Source: Bacillota bacterium (GTDB taxonomy: Bacteria > Bacillota > Clostridia > Clostridiales > Clostridiaceae). From it: a DNA stretch of 25,558 bases. The position numbers and the translations under genes were made by a program. How positions within the stretch are numbered: position 1 is the first letter of the stretch; every line of letters starts with the position of its first letter. Under the pieces are notes generated by a model. That model saw only the letters and a list, made by a program, of their open reading frames with translations, was not told the DNA's origin and made no database searches. Below are positions 1-6,532 of this stretch, in pieces. Location of the stretch: the NCBI GenBank assembly GCA_023451395.1, contig JAEXZL010000135.1:1-25558 (forward strand), written 5' to 3'.

Positions 1-510
1 CGTATAATGAGCGATAAATGTGTTATTATTTGTGCTTCCACCTGTAATGGCTATTTCCATGATGAATTGTGGCCATATTTAAGAGACCTTTATAATGAGT
101 TCCAGAAGGATCATATGTACACCTTACCGGATTTGAACCGTTTAGGTGAGTATTATGCAACCAATGAAGAATATATTCGTAAATATCGCTTTACCAATGC
201 CTTCCACCCCTTTCATGGCTTCTCAATGATGTCCTGCGGGCATATTGCAGAGATGAATACTAGTGCAATTTACATTGTAGGTGCAGAGGAACCTGGATAT
301 GCAAGAGGAATGGGCTTAAAGACAAGAGAGACCTTTGAAATAGCATTAGAAGATGCCAAGAAGAAATATGTTGGAGAAAATCCTAATATTTTAGCACTCC
401 CAATGACCTTCAAGAGAGCATCAGTTCATCTTTGTATGAAGAATCCCGCAAAAGATTCTATGGATGAGTACGGTAACATACATCAAATCCATGGAGGATG
501 CAGCTGTTAA
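1..510 (+). CDS. LarA/DUF2088-family protein, C-terminal part (5' end outside window)
   Basis: The reading frame is open from the first base, so this is probably the last 169 codons of a longer gene; the ATG at 7 has no room for a ribosome site inside the window. The segment has a hydrophobic strand (VIICAST), a region rich in aromatic residues and histidine (FHPFHGFSMMSCGH, about residues 66-79 counted from that ATG), a second strand (AIYIVGAEEP), and then TFEIALEDAKKKYVGENPNILALP. This order resembles the C-terminal domain of the LarA nickel-pincer lactate racemase family (DUF2088), where a predicted strand is followed by an EEAL-type helix and a proline-ended strand. The tail is GGCSC, and the segment holds five further cysteines, so metal binding is possible. 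Substrate cannot be told: LarA relatives racemise or epimerise several 2-hydroxyacids. Family call is moderate. Confidence 0.55.
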   Translation, partial: RIMSDKCVIICASTCNGYFHDELWPYLRDLYNEFQKDHMYTLPDLNRLGEYYATNEEYIRKYRFTNAFHPFHGFSMMSCGHIAEMNTSAIYIVGAEEPGYARGMGLKTRETFEIALEDAKKKYVGENPNILALPMTFKRASVHLCMKNPAKDSMDEYGNIHQIHGGCSC

Positions 511-516
511 TAACAA

Positions 517-552
517 ATTACTACAGGAGACAACTTCTGTAGTAATTTTATT
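517..552 (+). terminator. Intrinsic terminator after the LarA-like gene
   Basis: A 13-bp inverted repeat (517-529 with 534-546, one G-T pair) around an ACAA loop begins just after the stop codon and is followed by a T-rich stretch. It closes the upstream gene. Confidence 0.85.
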
Positions 553-606
553 TAGGATACCTTGAAGTAAAGCGGCTCTCAATAAATCATGTACTTTCCA
601 TGTTAA

Positions 607-749
607 TATAGAAGAGCTTTAGCACTTAGTGGAGCAAAGGAGGCTTCTTTTGGACTGATATGGAGAAGCATATCTGTGAAGAACCAAAATTAAAAGGAAT
701 TAATAAAATGTTAAATTAAGCCAATGATCTAAAAAAGTGTCATTGGCTT
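607..749 (+). other. Possible decayed coding remnant plus hairpin
   Basis: Two overlapping open frames look codon-like but have no usable start. One spans 607-690 (YRRALALSGAKEASFGLIW...). The other spans 630-719 and reads WSKGGFFWTDMEKHICEEPK, then LKGINKMLN and stop. An AAAGGAGG motif at 636-643 has no start codon at a useful distance. Right after the second frame lies a 10-bp inverted repeat (718-727 with 740-749, 12-nt loop) without a good T-run. This may be the broken 3' end of a lost gene. I do not recognise the peptide; apart from this I see nothing between 553 and 818. Confidence 0.2.
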
Positions 750-818
750 GTGTTATAATTATTTTTACATTTTATTGAAAGATATTGCTAGATAAATAGA
801 TATTTGAAGGGGTGAATT

Positions 819-1244
819 ATGAATATACAGCCTATTTATGAAAAACCAGCTGCACAGGATTATGTGAGCCTTCGATTACGTTCAGGGATGGGAAATAAAG
901 ATTTACAAAGAAGTGAAATTGCTTTGAAAAATTCTTTGTTTACAGTATCTCTATATGATAAAGATAAATTAATTGGTTTTGGAAGAATAGTCGGTGATGG
1001 TGGTATAACTTATGTAGTAAGTGACATCATGGTAGATGAAAACTATCGTAGACGAGGTATGGCAGAGCTAATAATGAAAGAGATAGATGAGTACTTTGAA
1101 AAAAACACCTATGAGGATAGTTATATTTGTCTACTAGCTAATAGTCCTGCTGATTTGTTGTACAACAAGCATAAGTTTGAGTATCTGCCAGAAGATAAAT
1201 ACGGTATGTTGAGAAACCAAAGTAGCAGCAATAGTAATTACTAA
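819..1244 (+). CDS. GNAT-family N-acetyltransferase
   Basis: A 141-residue single-domain GNAT enzyme, expected to move an acetyl group from acetyl-CoA to an amine in the cytoplasm. The core is visible: strand LIGFGRIVGDGG (about residues 51-62), strand YVVSDIMVDENYRRRG (about 65-80), which ends in the acetyl-CoA pyrophosphate-binding R-x-x-G turn, then helix AELIMKEIDEYF and a C-terminal YNKHKFEYLPEDKYGML segment typical of the family's last strand. An AAGGGGTGA ribosome site sits about 5 nt before the ATG at 819. It stands alone between two hairpins, so it is likely a single-gene transcript. The substrate is unknown; the family includes enzymes acting on small amines, antibiotics and protein N-termini. 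Confidence 0.85.
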   Translation: MNIQPIYEKPAAQDYVSLRLRSGMGNKDLQRSEIALKNSLFTVSLYDKDKLIGFGRIVGDGGITYVVSDIMVDENYRRRGMAELIMKEIDEYFEKNTYEDSYICLLANSPADLLYNKHKFEYLPEDKYGMLRNQSSSNSNY

Positions 1245-1258
1245 ATTTCAAAAAGCAA

Positions 1259-1282
1259 GCGCTGAAGAATTATCTTCAGCGC
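1259..1282. terminator. Bidirectional terminator between convergent genes
   Basis: A perfect 10-bp stem (GCGCTGAAGA, loop ATTA) lies between the convergent GNAT gene and the tetR gene. On the minus strand it is followed by TTGCTTTTTG, so it best serves the minus-strand operon; on the plus strand the T-run is weak. Confidence 0.8.
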
Positions 1283-1292
1283 AGCAATATGT

Positions 1293-1877
1293 TTAAAATC
1301 TATATGTTTCTAATAAGGTAGAGATGATTTTCATCGTTTCCTCTACGGATTCTTCCACATTTGGCATATGTGCAATCCATAGAGTGGATTCATTTAATGC
1401 ACCTGAGAGTATATGGGTTAAGGCTTCAATGGATACGGATTCAAAGTATCCTTGCTGTTGCATCAATTGAAGCTGCTCATGTAATAGCCGCATAGAACCT
1501 TGTTCATCCATGCTTCGCCAAGTATCCCAGCCTAAGACGGCTGGCCCATCTATAAGCATGATTCGCTTATTTTTTTCTTCTACTGCAGTGGTAACAAAGG
1601 CGCGACAGCCAAGGATTAGTTGGTCCCATACATCCTTGCCTTTTGCAGATTCCCTTTCAACCTTTTCCGCAACATCTCCCTGAACAGCTTCAAGTACGGC
1701 GAGAAAGAGTCCCTTTTTGCTCCCAAAATGGTGATAGACTGCCCCTCGTGTTAATTTAGCTTCTTTAACTATTTCATCCAATACAGTAGCTGCATAGCCG
1801 TGCTCCGTAAAATGCTTTCTAGCTATTTCTTTGAGTAGATTAATTGTTTCCTTAGCTTCTTCTTTACTTCTTTTCAT
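1293..1877 (-). CDS. TetR-family transcriptional repressor
   Basis: A 194-residue protein with a classic N-terminal TetR helix-turn-helix at about residues 12-58: ARKHFTEHGYAATVLDEIVK, then EAKLTRGAVYHHFGSKKGLF. The remainder is an all-helical ligand-binding and dimerisation domain with the segment LIDGPAVLGWDTWR (about 103-116). It is the last gene of a minus-strand operon, 30 nt after the AlkC-like gene, with an AGGAGAG ribosome site before the ATG. A perfect 8-bp inverted repeat in the operon promoter (3152-3170) is the obvious operator, so the protein probably represses its own operon and is released by a small molecule, perhaps the electrophile or drug that the other two genes deal with. 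The ligand cannot be read from sequence. Confidence 0.9.
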   Translation of the reverse strand: MKRSKEEAKETINLLKEIARKHFTEHGYAATVLDEIVKEAKLTRGAVYHHFGSKKGLFLAVLEAVQGDVAEKVERESAKGKDVWDQLILGCRAFVTTAVEEKNKRIMLIDGPAVLGWDTWRSMDEQGSMRLLHEQLQLMQQQGYFESVSIEALTHILSGALNESTLWIAHMPNVEESVEETMKIISTLLETYRF

Positions 1878-1907
1878 GAAAAGTAACTCTCCTGTTCTTG
1901 TGATTAC

Positions 1908-2696
1908 TTATAGATTTTTCAATAGATCCATAGCCTCTTGATCTCCTGAGCTGGTTAAAGATCTTAATCCATGGCGAATAATCCAGCGAGTACCATCCTC
2001 TTTTAGATCCAAAGTGCGAAGCCAATTAAGGGTAGTATCCTTGTAGTCCTTTGTTAGGTCGTTCAAGTGATTTGCTACTGACTTTCTCACATAGAAAGAA
2101 GGATCATTTAATAATGGGGCTAATAAAGTTAGATTATTGGCTGGATTCCCTTTAATTGCTTTTATACGCTTTGCCCATGGAAGCCGTGGCCGTGTGCCTT
2201 CACTAACCAGACGGCGAACATGGGGATTGGGGTCGTTCAACCAGAGGATTAAATACATAAAAGATTCATCTGGATAATGCTCCAAATAAGGTCGTATGGC
2301 ATATTCCGATGTATGTCGCTTAGTAATTTCATACAAGGCATCCATGGATACTTGAAAATGCTGTATACCGTATTTTTCTACAAAATGGGCTATTGGCATT
2401 AAAAAGTAACCATTTGTAAACATTCCTTGTTCTGTTTCGTTTTCTGGTCCAAGAATTTTTAAGAGAATGTTTAATGCTTCTAAATAATCTGAAGGCAGGG
2501 TGTTGCGTAATTCTTCAGCTATAACAGCAACTCTTCCTTTTAATTCTAAGGGGTTGATTCTATCTTCAACAGAGTGAACAAATGAATCTGATGGGAAAGT
2601 TGGAAAATTGGGTTTGATAAGACTAGAAAGATGGTGAGCCAGCTCCACCCCAAAATAATCCTTTAACGCCTTATTCTCACTCATTTCTTTGACCAT
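1908..2696 (-). CDS. AlkC-like DNA alkylation repair glycosylase (HEAT-like repeats)
   Basis: A 262-residue helical-repeat protein of the AlkC/AlkD superfamily, enzymes that excise N3- and N7-alkylated purines from DNA. Family marks are the repeat DPNPHVRRLVSEGTRPRLPW (155-174), a second repeat NDPSFYVRKSVANHLNDLTK (197-216), and WIIRHGLRSL (238-247) near the end. The RRLVSEGTRPRLPW block is, to my knowledge, typical of AlkC-type members. The first 16 bases overlap the upstream VOC gene, which suggests coupled translation. I keep the ATG at 2696 because a GAGG lies just before it; an ATG 12 nt further in (MSENKAL) is possible but has a poorer ribosome site. Position between a VOC protein and a TetR repressor suggests an inducible answer to an alkylating or electrophilic compound. 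Exact base specificity is unknown. Confidence 0.85.
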   Translation of the reverse strand: MVKEMSENKALKDYFGVELAHHLSSLIKPNFPTFPSDSFVHSVEDRINPLELKGRVAVIAEELRNTLPSDYLEALNILLKILGPENETEQGMFTNGYFLMPIAHFVEKYGIQHFQVSMDALYEITKRHTSEYAIRPYLEHYPDESFMYLILWLNDPNPHVRRLVSEGTRPRLPWAKRIKAIKGNPANNLTLLAPLLNDPSFYVRKSVANHLNDLTKDYKDTTLNWLRTLDLKEDGTRWIIRHGLRSLTSSGDQEAMDLLKNL

Positions 2697-3115
2697 ACAT
2701 CCTCAGAATATTGAGTGCTTTCTTCTTGAGAAGGAGGTATAACCTTTATTACGTCAATTAGAACACCGTTAGGGTCGCTTGTTATGAAATGCCGCTGTCC
2801 GAAAGCTTCATCGCGGATATCAAGCTTCAATGGGAGCTTTTCGGAAATAATGAGCCTATGGTACTCTTTATCCACATCTTCCACCTCAAAGTTCAAAATT
2901 AAGCCCTGCACTAATTTTTGGTAAGCAGCTGGAATTGTGGGATGTGAAGCATCTAGCAGTGCCAATTCAAAGGGAATATTACCACTGGAGCTTTTTAAAC
3001 TAACGTACCAGTCAGCTTTATATATTATATCAAAGCCAAAGTATTCTGTATAAAACTTTGAGCTTTCTTCAACTTGCTTTGTTAAAATAACAGGGTAAAA
3101 ACTATTTGTTTTCAT
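2681..3115 (-). CDS. VOC (glyoxalase/bleomycin-resistance fold) protein
   Basis: A 144-residue protein with two beta-alpha-beta-beta-beta modules of the vicinal-oxygen-chelate fold: module 1 starts FYPVILTKQVEESSKFYTEY (residues 6-25) and module 2 spans about residues 70-125, ending FITSDPNGVLIDVIKV. The usual first metal ligand, a His or Gln early in strand 1, is not evident, and Phe/Tyr occupy that stretch. It may therefore be a binding or sequestering protein rather than a metalloenzyme. It is the first gene of the operon: an AAAGGAGAG ribosome site precedes the ATG and a well-formed promoter with a TetR-type palindrome lies just upstream. The ATG of the alkC gene falls inside its last codons. 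Substrate unknown. Confidence 0.8.
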   Translation of the reverse strand: MKTNSFYPVILTKQVEESSKFYTEYFGFDIIYKADWYVSLKSSSGNIPFELALLDASHPTIPAAYQKLVQGLILNFEVEDVDKEYHRLIISEKLPLKLDIRDEAFGQRHFITSDPNGVLIDVIKVIPPSQEESTQYSEDVWSKK

Positions 3116-3147
3116 AGATACACTCTCCTTTGTTATTTATGAATGTA

Positions 3148-3176
3148 TCTTAACATACATACTGTATGTTTGTAAA
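3148..3176 (-). promoter_or_regulatory. VOC-alkC-tetR operon promoter with embedded TetR-type operator
   Basis: Reading the minus strand there is a -35 TTTACA (3176-3171), a 17-nt spacer and a -10 TTAAGA (3153-3148), 33 nt before the VOC start codon. The spacer is almost filled by a perfect inverted repeat, AACATACA-TAC-TGTATGTT (3152-3170). A repressor bound there would block RNA polymerase. Size and form suit a TetR-family dimer, and a tetR gene is in the same operon; the pairing is inference. Confidence 0.75.
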
Positions 3177-3240
3177 TGGATTATTAGTTATAAGTATAAA
3201 AACTTTCTGTTACAAATATAAGCAAATTTATATGTACTAT

Positions 3241-3459
3241 TTATTGACAAAATACAGTATAAAGGGCAAAAAAATAAGTGGAGGAATAACTACTATCATC
3301 CCTTCCACTTCGATATTTAGACTTTCTTGTATAGGAGCCTTTTCCTTTTTTAGCTTTTGTAACCCCTTTGCCCTGGTTTATGGCCTGTAGGTGCTCATGT
3401 ATATTTTCAATCTTACAAGGCACATATCCACCCTTGATGGTAATCTTCTTACCTTTCAT
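3241..3459 (-). CDS. Small basic protein of unknown function
   Basis: A 72-residue protein that I do not recognise. The start is very well supported: a perfect AGGAGG (3473-3468) sits 8 nt before the ATG. The N-terminal part MKGKKITIKGGYVPCKIENI is followed by HEHLQAINQGK and a strongly basic run rich in Lys, Arg and Ser (about residues 32-52), which would suit nucleic-acid contact. The last 15 residues (STYFFALYTVFCQ and neighbours) look unlike the rest, being aromatic and hydrophobic, so the original stop codon may have been lost or a frameshift may have occurred. Nothing terminator-like follows; readthrough into the VOC operon promoter region, 65 nt away, is possible. Confidence 0.6.
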   Translation of the reverse strand: MKGKKITIKGGYVPCKIENIHEHLQAINQGKGVTKAKKGKGSYTRKSKYRSGRDDSSYSSTYFFALYTVFCQ

Positions 3460-3505
3460 AAATAAAACCTCCTGTGGTCTTTTGATTTAGAATATTGCTA
3501 TATTA

Positions 3506-3533
3506 ATAATATACCACAGTTTAGCTTTGATAA
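3506..3533 (-). promoter_or_regulatory. Candidate promoter of the small basic gene
   Basis: On the minus strand TTATCA (3533-3528), a 16-nt spacer and TATTAT (3511-3506) form a plausible sigma-A promoter about 47 nt before the start codon. A perfect 7-bp AT-only inverted repeat (3499-3513, one central base) overlaps the -10 and could be an operator or merely AT richness. Confidence 0.4.
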
Positions 3534-3572
3534 GTTAATGATAGATGTTATATTTTAGCAGATATCTACTTC

Positions 3573-4028
3573 CTATTCAGTTAGTGCAATGCTTTCCGCT
3601 TTTTCTTTTTCATCTGATTTAACGTTAATAATAAGCCCTATTGTAAATAGAACTCCTCCAATAATCTTACTAGGAGATAGGATATGAAAATATAAATAGT
3701 CTATAACAGCGCTAGTAAGCATTTGACCTATAAAGCGAAGAAGCACTATATATACTGCTGGTAGTTTAGAAACTACAAGATTAGCTGAGTAGGTTGTTAA
3801 AATGCCAATAAAGCCACCTAGAAAATAGGGGAGAGGTATGCTTCTTAAAGAGCTATAGTCTGGTATGGACCTTATCATTACAGCACATAGTACGATAGAA
3901 GATATAGCTGCTACTAAATAGTTTATATAAACCCCATTTATCAGCCCTTCCCTTTGAGAGAGCTTCCCACCTATTATCATATTTAAAACTATTGATACTC
4001 CTGCTAAAAGAGAAAGTAATATATACAT
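3573..4028 (-). CDS. YdcZ/DUF606-type half-size DMT transporter, second of pair
   Basis: A 151-residue membrane protein with about five hydrophobic segments: LLSLLAGVSIVLNMIIGG (4-21), about 33-52, FLGGFIGILTTYSANLVV (69-86), about 90-115 and a last segment near 122-137, followed by a charged tail (SDEKEKAE). Size and the pattern of a tandem partner gene match the DUF606/YdcZ branch of the drug/metabolite transporter superfamily, in which two short subunits are thought to pair into one transporter. It starts 12 nt after the sister gene with an AAGGGGG ribosome site. Substrate unknown; its partner and the divergent Crp/Fnr regulator suggest controlled efflux or uptake of a small metabolite. 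Confidence 0.8.
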   Translation of the reverse strand: MYILLSLLAGVSIVLNMIIGGKLSQREGLINGVYINYLVAAISSIVLCAVMIRSIPDYSSLRSIPLPYFLGGFIGILTTYSANLVVSKLPAVYIVLLRFIGQMLTSAVIDYLYFHILSPSKIIGGVLFTIGLIINVKSDEKEKAESIALTE

Positions 4029-4040
4029 GATTTAACCCCC

Positions 4041-4463
4041 TTATAAAATTGTCATTGCTAAAATACCAAGAGAAATTACTGATAATCCAAGTAATTTTTC
4101 TTTTCTTACTTTATTAACAGGCATCCCAAAGAATCCGAAGTGATCTACTAAGGTAGACATCACAAGCTGGCCAAATAATCCTAGTGAGCTAGCAACAGTT
4201 ATACCAATTCTAGGTATGGATAGGTTGTTTAAAAGTATAGTTATAAGATTAAGAGCTCCTGGAATATAAAATATTAAAGGTAGCTTTCTTAAGCTTAAAA
4301 GTTTTTTGTTCCTAATAATAGATATAACTATAATTAGTGAAAGTCCAAGGGAATAATATATTGTTGCGCTTATATACGGACCTAGGATACCTGCAAGCAT
4401 ACCATTGAAAAAATTCATTATGGCAAGGATAATGCCATTAAAAAGGGAAAGATTGTTATACAT
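4041..4463 (-). CDS. YdcZ/DUF606-type half-size DMT transporter, first of pair
   Basis: A 140-residue membrane protein with about five hydrophobic helices: the N-terminal segment GIILAIMNFFNGMLAGILGP (10-29), YYSLGLSLIIVISII (36-50), FYIPGALNLITILLNNL (65-81), about 90-110, and GLSVISLGILAMTIL (126-140). It carries the GLFGQLVMSTLVDHFG motif (about 95-110), which lines up with FIGQMLTSAVIDYLYF of the neighbouring gene, so the two are paralogues that likely form a heterodimer. A GAGGAA ribosome site precedes the ATG. It is the first gene on the minus strand from a divergent promoter region shared with the Crp/Fnr-type gene, its probable regulator. Confidence 0.8.
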   Translation of the reverse strand: MYNNLSLFNGIILAIMNFFNGMLAGILGPYISATIYYSLGLSLIIVISIIRNKKLLSLRKLPLIFYIPGALNLITILLNNLSIPRIGITVASSLGLFGQLVMSTLVDHFGFFGMPVNKVRKEKLLGLSVISLGILAMTIL

Positions 4464-4481
4464 CTATGGATTCCTCATTTC

Positions 4482-4510
4482 TTTACAATAATTTACTAAT
4501 AGAGTAATAT
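4482..4510 (+). promoter_or_regulatory. Promoter of the Crp/Fnr-type gene
   Basis: TTTACA (4482-4487), a 17-nt spacer and TAATAT (4505-4510) give a strong sigma-A promoter; transcription would start near 4517, about 40 nt before the start codon. Confidence 0.7.
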
Positions 4511-4527
4511 AATCATAAAAAACTTGA

Positions 4528-4543
4528 TATGACTTATGTCATA
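4528..4543. promoter_or_regulatory. Crp/Fnr-type dyad TATGAC-N4-GTCATA
   Basis: A 6-bp perfect inverted repeat with a 4-nt centre, in the divergent intergenic region just before the ribosome site of the Crp/Fnr-type gene. Its form resembles FNR/CRP half-sites (TGAC/GTCA core). Placed downstream of the plus-strand promoter it could give autorepression, while for the minus-strand transporter genes it lies upstream where activation is possible. Confidence 0.55.
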
Positions 4544-4556
4544 GTAGGGGAGATTT

Positions 4557-5237
4557 ATGAAAAGAGTTTTAGACGATAACCTTTTAAGAGCTTATATCCA
4601 TAAATATAATATAGAAGAGATGTTTCATATGAATTTAATTAATGTTATGGAACTTCACTTTTTCCAAAAAGGTGAAACAATTTTTAAAGCAGAGAGCAAT
4701 CTAGAATACTACTACTTGCTTGTGGATGGTAAAATAAAAATTTCATATCCCTTTGAGAATGGTAAAGCAATGCTTTTAAAGTTTTATAATCCCTTAAATA
4801 CTGTTGGGGGATTAGAGCTTTTAGATAATAAGCCAATAGTATGTGAGGTTGAGGCAATGGAGGATGCTTATTTAATAGCCATTTCTTCGGATATCTTAAG
4901 AAAAAACTATTTAGACAATCCTCAGTTTCTGCACCATTTAGTAGAGAGCTTAAGTGAAAAACTATATACAACTATTAAGAGTAGCTCCTATAATTTTGTT
5001 TATCCTCTTATTAATAGATTATCTAGCTATTTAGTTGAACGCTTATCAGATAAGGACTACATAGATATAAATTCATCCCTTCAACAGGTTGCTCAATTCT
5101 TGGGGACTACCTATAGACATTTAAATAGAATTCTAAAGGACCTTGAGGAAAAATCCATTATAAAATACAAGAATAAAAGAATATATGTCCTTGATGAGGA
5201 TAAGCTTCGAGAGCTGTCTAAGAATTTTTATATATAA
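4557..5237 (+). CDS. Crp/Fnr-family transcriptional regulator, YeiL-like
   Basis: A 226-residue regulator. An N-terminal cyclic-nucleotide-binding-type jelly roll spans about residues 20-130 (FFQKGETIFKAESNLEYYYL, LVDGKIKISYPFENGKAMLL, then NTVGGLELLDNKPIVCEVEA). A dimer helix follows, and a winged helix-turn-helix covers about 170-215, with the recognition stretch SSLQQVAQFLGTTYRHLNRI. The overall look resembles the YeiL subgroup. No FNR-like N-terminal cysteine cluster is present, so an iron-sulfur oxygen sensor is unlikely. It is divergent from the DUF606 transporter pair with a 93-nt shared control region that holds a dyad, so it probably controls those genes. A GGGGAG ribosome site precedes the ATG. 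Effector unknown. Confidence 0.85.
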   Translation: MKRVLDDNLLRAYIHKYNIEEMFHMNLINVMELHFFQKGETIFKAESNLEYYYLLVDGKIKISYPFENGKAMLLKFYNPLNTVGGLELLDNKPIVCEVEAMEDAYLIAISSDILRKNYLDNPQFLHHLVESLSEKLYTTIKSSSYNFVYPLINRLSSYLVERLSDKDYIDINSSLQQVAQFLGTTYRHLNRILKDLEEKSIIKYKNKRIYVLDEDKLRELSKNFYI

Positions 5238-5371
5238 GTTTAGATATGACTAAAGAGAGCACAAAATATCACTCATGATAATCCTGGGAATAGTATAATT
5301 GCAATAAGTATAAGATAAGGATTTTTAAACTATACCCTGACATTAATAAAAGGATAGGAGTGATTTTTATA

Positions 5372-6238
5372 ATGGAAAATAATCTTAGATTTTATCAAGA
5401 GCATGATATCATGACAGAAATTAAAACCATGAAGGATATGGTTGCTGATATGCCAAAGGATATAAAGGTTATTGTCTCTTATGTACAAAATGTATTGCTT
5501 CATCAGCAATGGAGTGAGGCATATGGATTGAAACTTAGTGATGAAAGAAAGATGGAACCCTTCATACGAAGCTTTGAGGATAAATTGATTTTTTTAAAGA
5601 ACCTTGGATATACTCATATATCAGAGGAAAAGGGAAATGAAAGTAAAATCATAGGAATATGTCGTGATTTTTCTGTAGTTGCTGCTGCCCTTTGCAGAGA
5701 GGCAGGAATTCCTGCTAGAGCCAGATGTGGTTTTGCAAGCTATCTTGAAAAAGACAAATATATTGATCATTGGGTTCTTGAATACTGGAATGAAGATAAG
5801 AAACAATGGGTAATGGTGGATGCACAGCTAGATGCTCTTCAGCAAAAAGCACTAAATATTCCCTTTGATCCTCTTGATGTAAGTGAAGAGTATTTTATAA
5901 CAGGGCCAAGAGCTTGGCTTATGTGTAGAGAAGGATTAGTTAACCCTGAATTATTTGGGATTTTTAAATGGTGGGGCTATGATTATTTAAGGTGTAATCT
6001 TATCTTAGATGCTAATTCATTGCTAAAGCTACCTATGCAGCCATGGGACATGTGGGAAGGATATAAGAGTATGCCCATGAAAGAATGGACGGAAAAGGAT
6101 TATGAGGTAATGGATGATTTAGCCAGGCTTGCTATGAATGTTGATAATAACCCTAATGCTTTATTTGACTTTGTTCAAGGAAATAAAAAGATAAAAGTAC
6201 CTGATGATTTGGAAAAGGTTATCAATAGTTTAGAATAA
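5372..6238 (+). CDS. Transglutaminase-like (papain-fold) domain protein
   Basis: A 288-residue soluble protein with a transglutaminase-like catalytic core. The triad is visible as C97 in GICRDFSVVAAALCREAGIP (95-114), H133 in IDHWVLEYWN (131-140) and D150 in WVMVDAQLD (146-154). RARCGFASYL after the Cys helix is the usual family strand. There is no signal peptide or membrane segment, so it acts in the cytoplasm. I start at the ATG at 5372 because the GGAG at 5357-5360 would overlap an upstream in-frame GTG (5360); this gives an 11-nt spacing. Members of this fold are proteases, peptide N-glycanases or amidases, and the actual reaction here is unknown. A TATAAT at 5294-5299 is a candidate -10, but no good -35 is seen. 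It is transcribed alone. Confidence 0.8.
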   Translation: MENNLRFYQEHDIMTEIKTMKDMVADMPKDIKVIVSYVQNVLLHQQWSEAYGLKLSDERKMEPFIRSFEDKLIFLKNLGYTHISEEKGNESKIIGICRDFSVVAAALCREAGIPARARCGFASYLEKDKYIDHWVLEYWNEDKKQWVMVDAQLDALQQKALNIPFDPLDVSEEYFITGPRAWLMCREGLVNPELFGIFKWWGYDYLRCNLILDANSLLKLPMQPWDMWEGYKSMPMKEWTEKDYEVMDDLARLAMNVDNNPNALFDFVQGNKKIKVPDDLEKVINSLE

Positions 6239-6241
6239 GGT

Positions 6242-6264
6242 TATTGATATCTCTTATATCAATA
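6242..6264. repeat. 9-bp inverted repeat after the transglutaminase-like gene
   Basis: TATTGATAT and ATATCAATA are separated by five bases, a few bases after the stop codon. There is no T-run, so this is not a terminator by itself; it could protect the 3' end of the mRNA. Confidence 0.4.
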
Positions 6265-6283
6265 TATCTAAATTTTAGAGATT

Positions 6284-6319
6284 AAAGCGCTATTCTTTAT
6301 GAGATGGGTGCTTTTTTCT
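6284..6319 (+). terminator. Intrinsic terminator of the transglutaminase-like gene
   Basis: A 7-8-bp stem (AAAGCGC with GTGCTTT, one G-T pair) is followed by TTTTTTCTTT. Confidence 0.7.
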
Positions 6320-6371
6320 TTCCATATATAGTTACATCCATTTAAAGTTTAGATAGCATGACTTTTTGGAT

Positions 6372-6484
6372 AAAATAGTATACTTTTTACTTAATAAGAT
6401 TTGTTATTTCTTTTTTATGTTAAAATTGTAGTACTAAATTTGAAAAATAGTACCATTTCACTACTTTAAGAAAACATTTACAAT
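6372..6484 (+). promoter_or_regulatory. Control region of the sugar transporter operon
   Basis: The direct repeat AAAATAGTA occurs at 6372-6380 and 6444-6452, with a relative (AAAATTGTAGTA, 6422-6433) between. A weak promoter follows: TTTCAC (6456-6461), 17 nt, TACAAT (6479-6484). A poor -35 with repeats just upstream is what an AraC-type activator such as the YesN-like protein at 11551 would need; that link is inference. Confidence 0.35.
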
Positions 6485-6532
6485 AGGACTAAAGAAGAAG
6501 TATGCGCTACATATAATTTATGGAGGGATAAA

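Noticed and set aside
3166..3390. Plus-strand frame of 74 codons opposite the small basic gene
   Set aside because: It has no ribosome site and begins inside the TetR-type operator; the minus-strand gene has a perfect ribosome site.
3557..3570. Near-palindrome AGCAGATATCTACT after the YdcZ pair
   Set aside because: It has two mismatches and no T-run, so neither terminator nor operator is supported.
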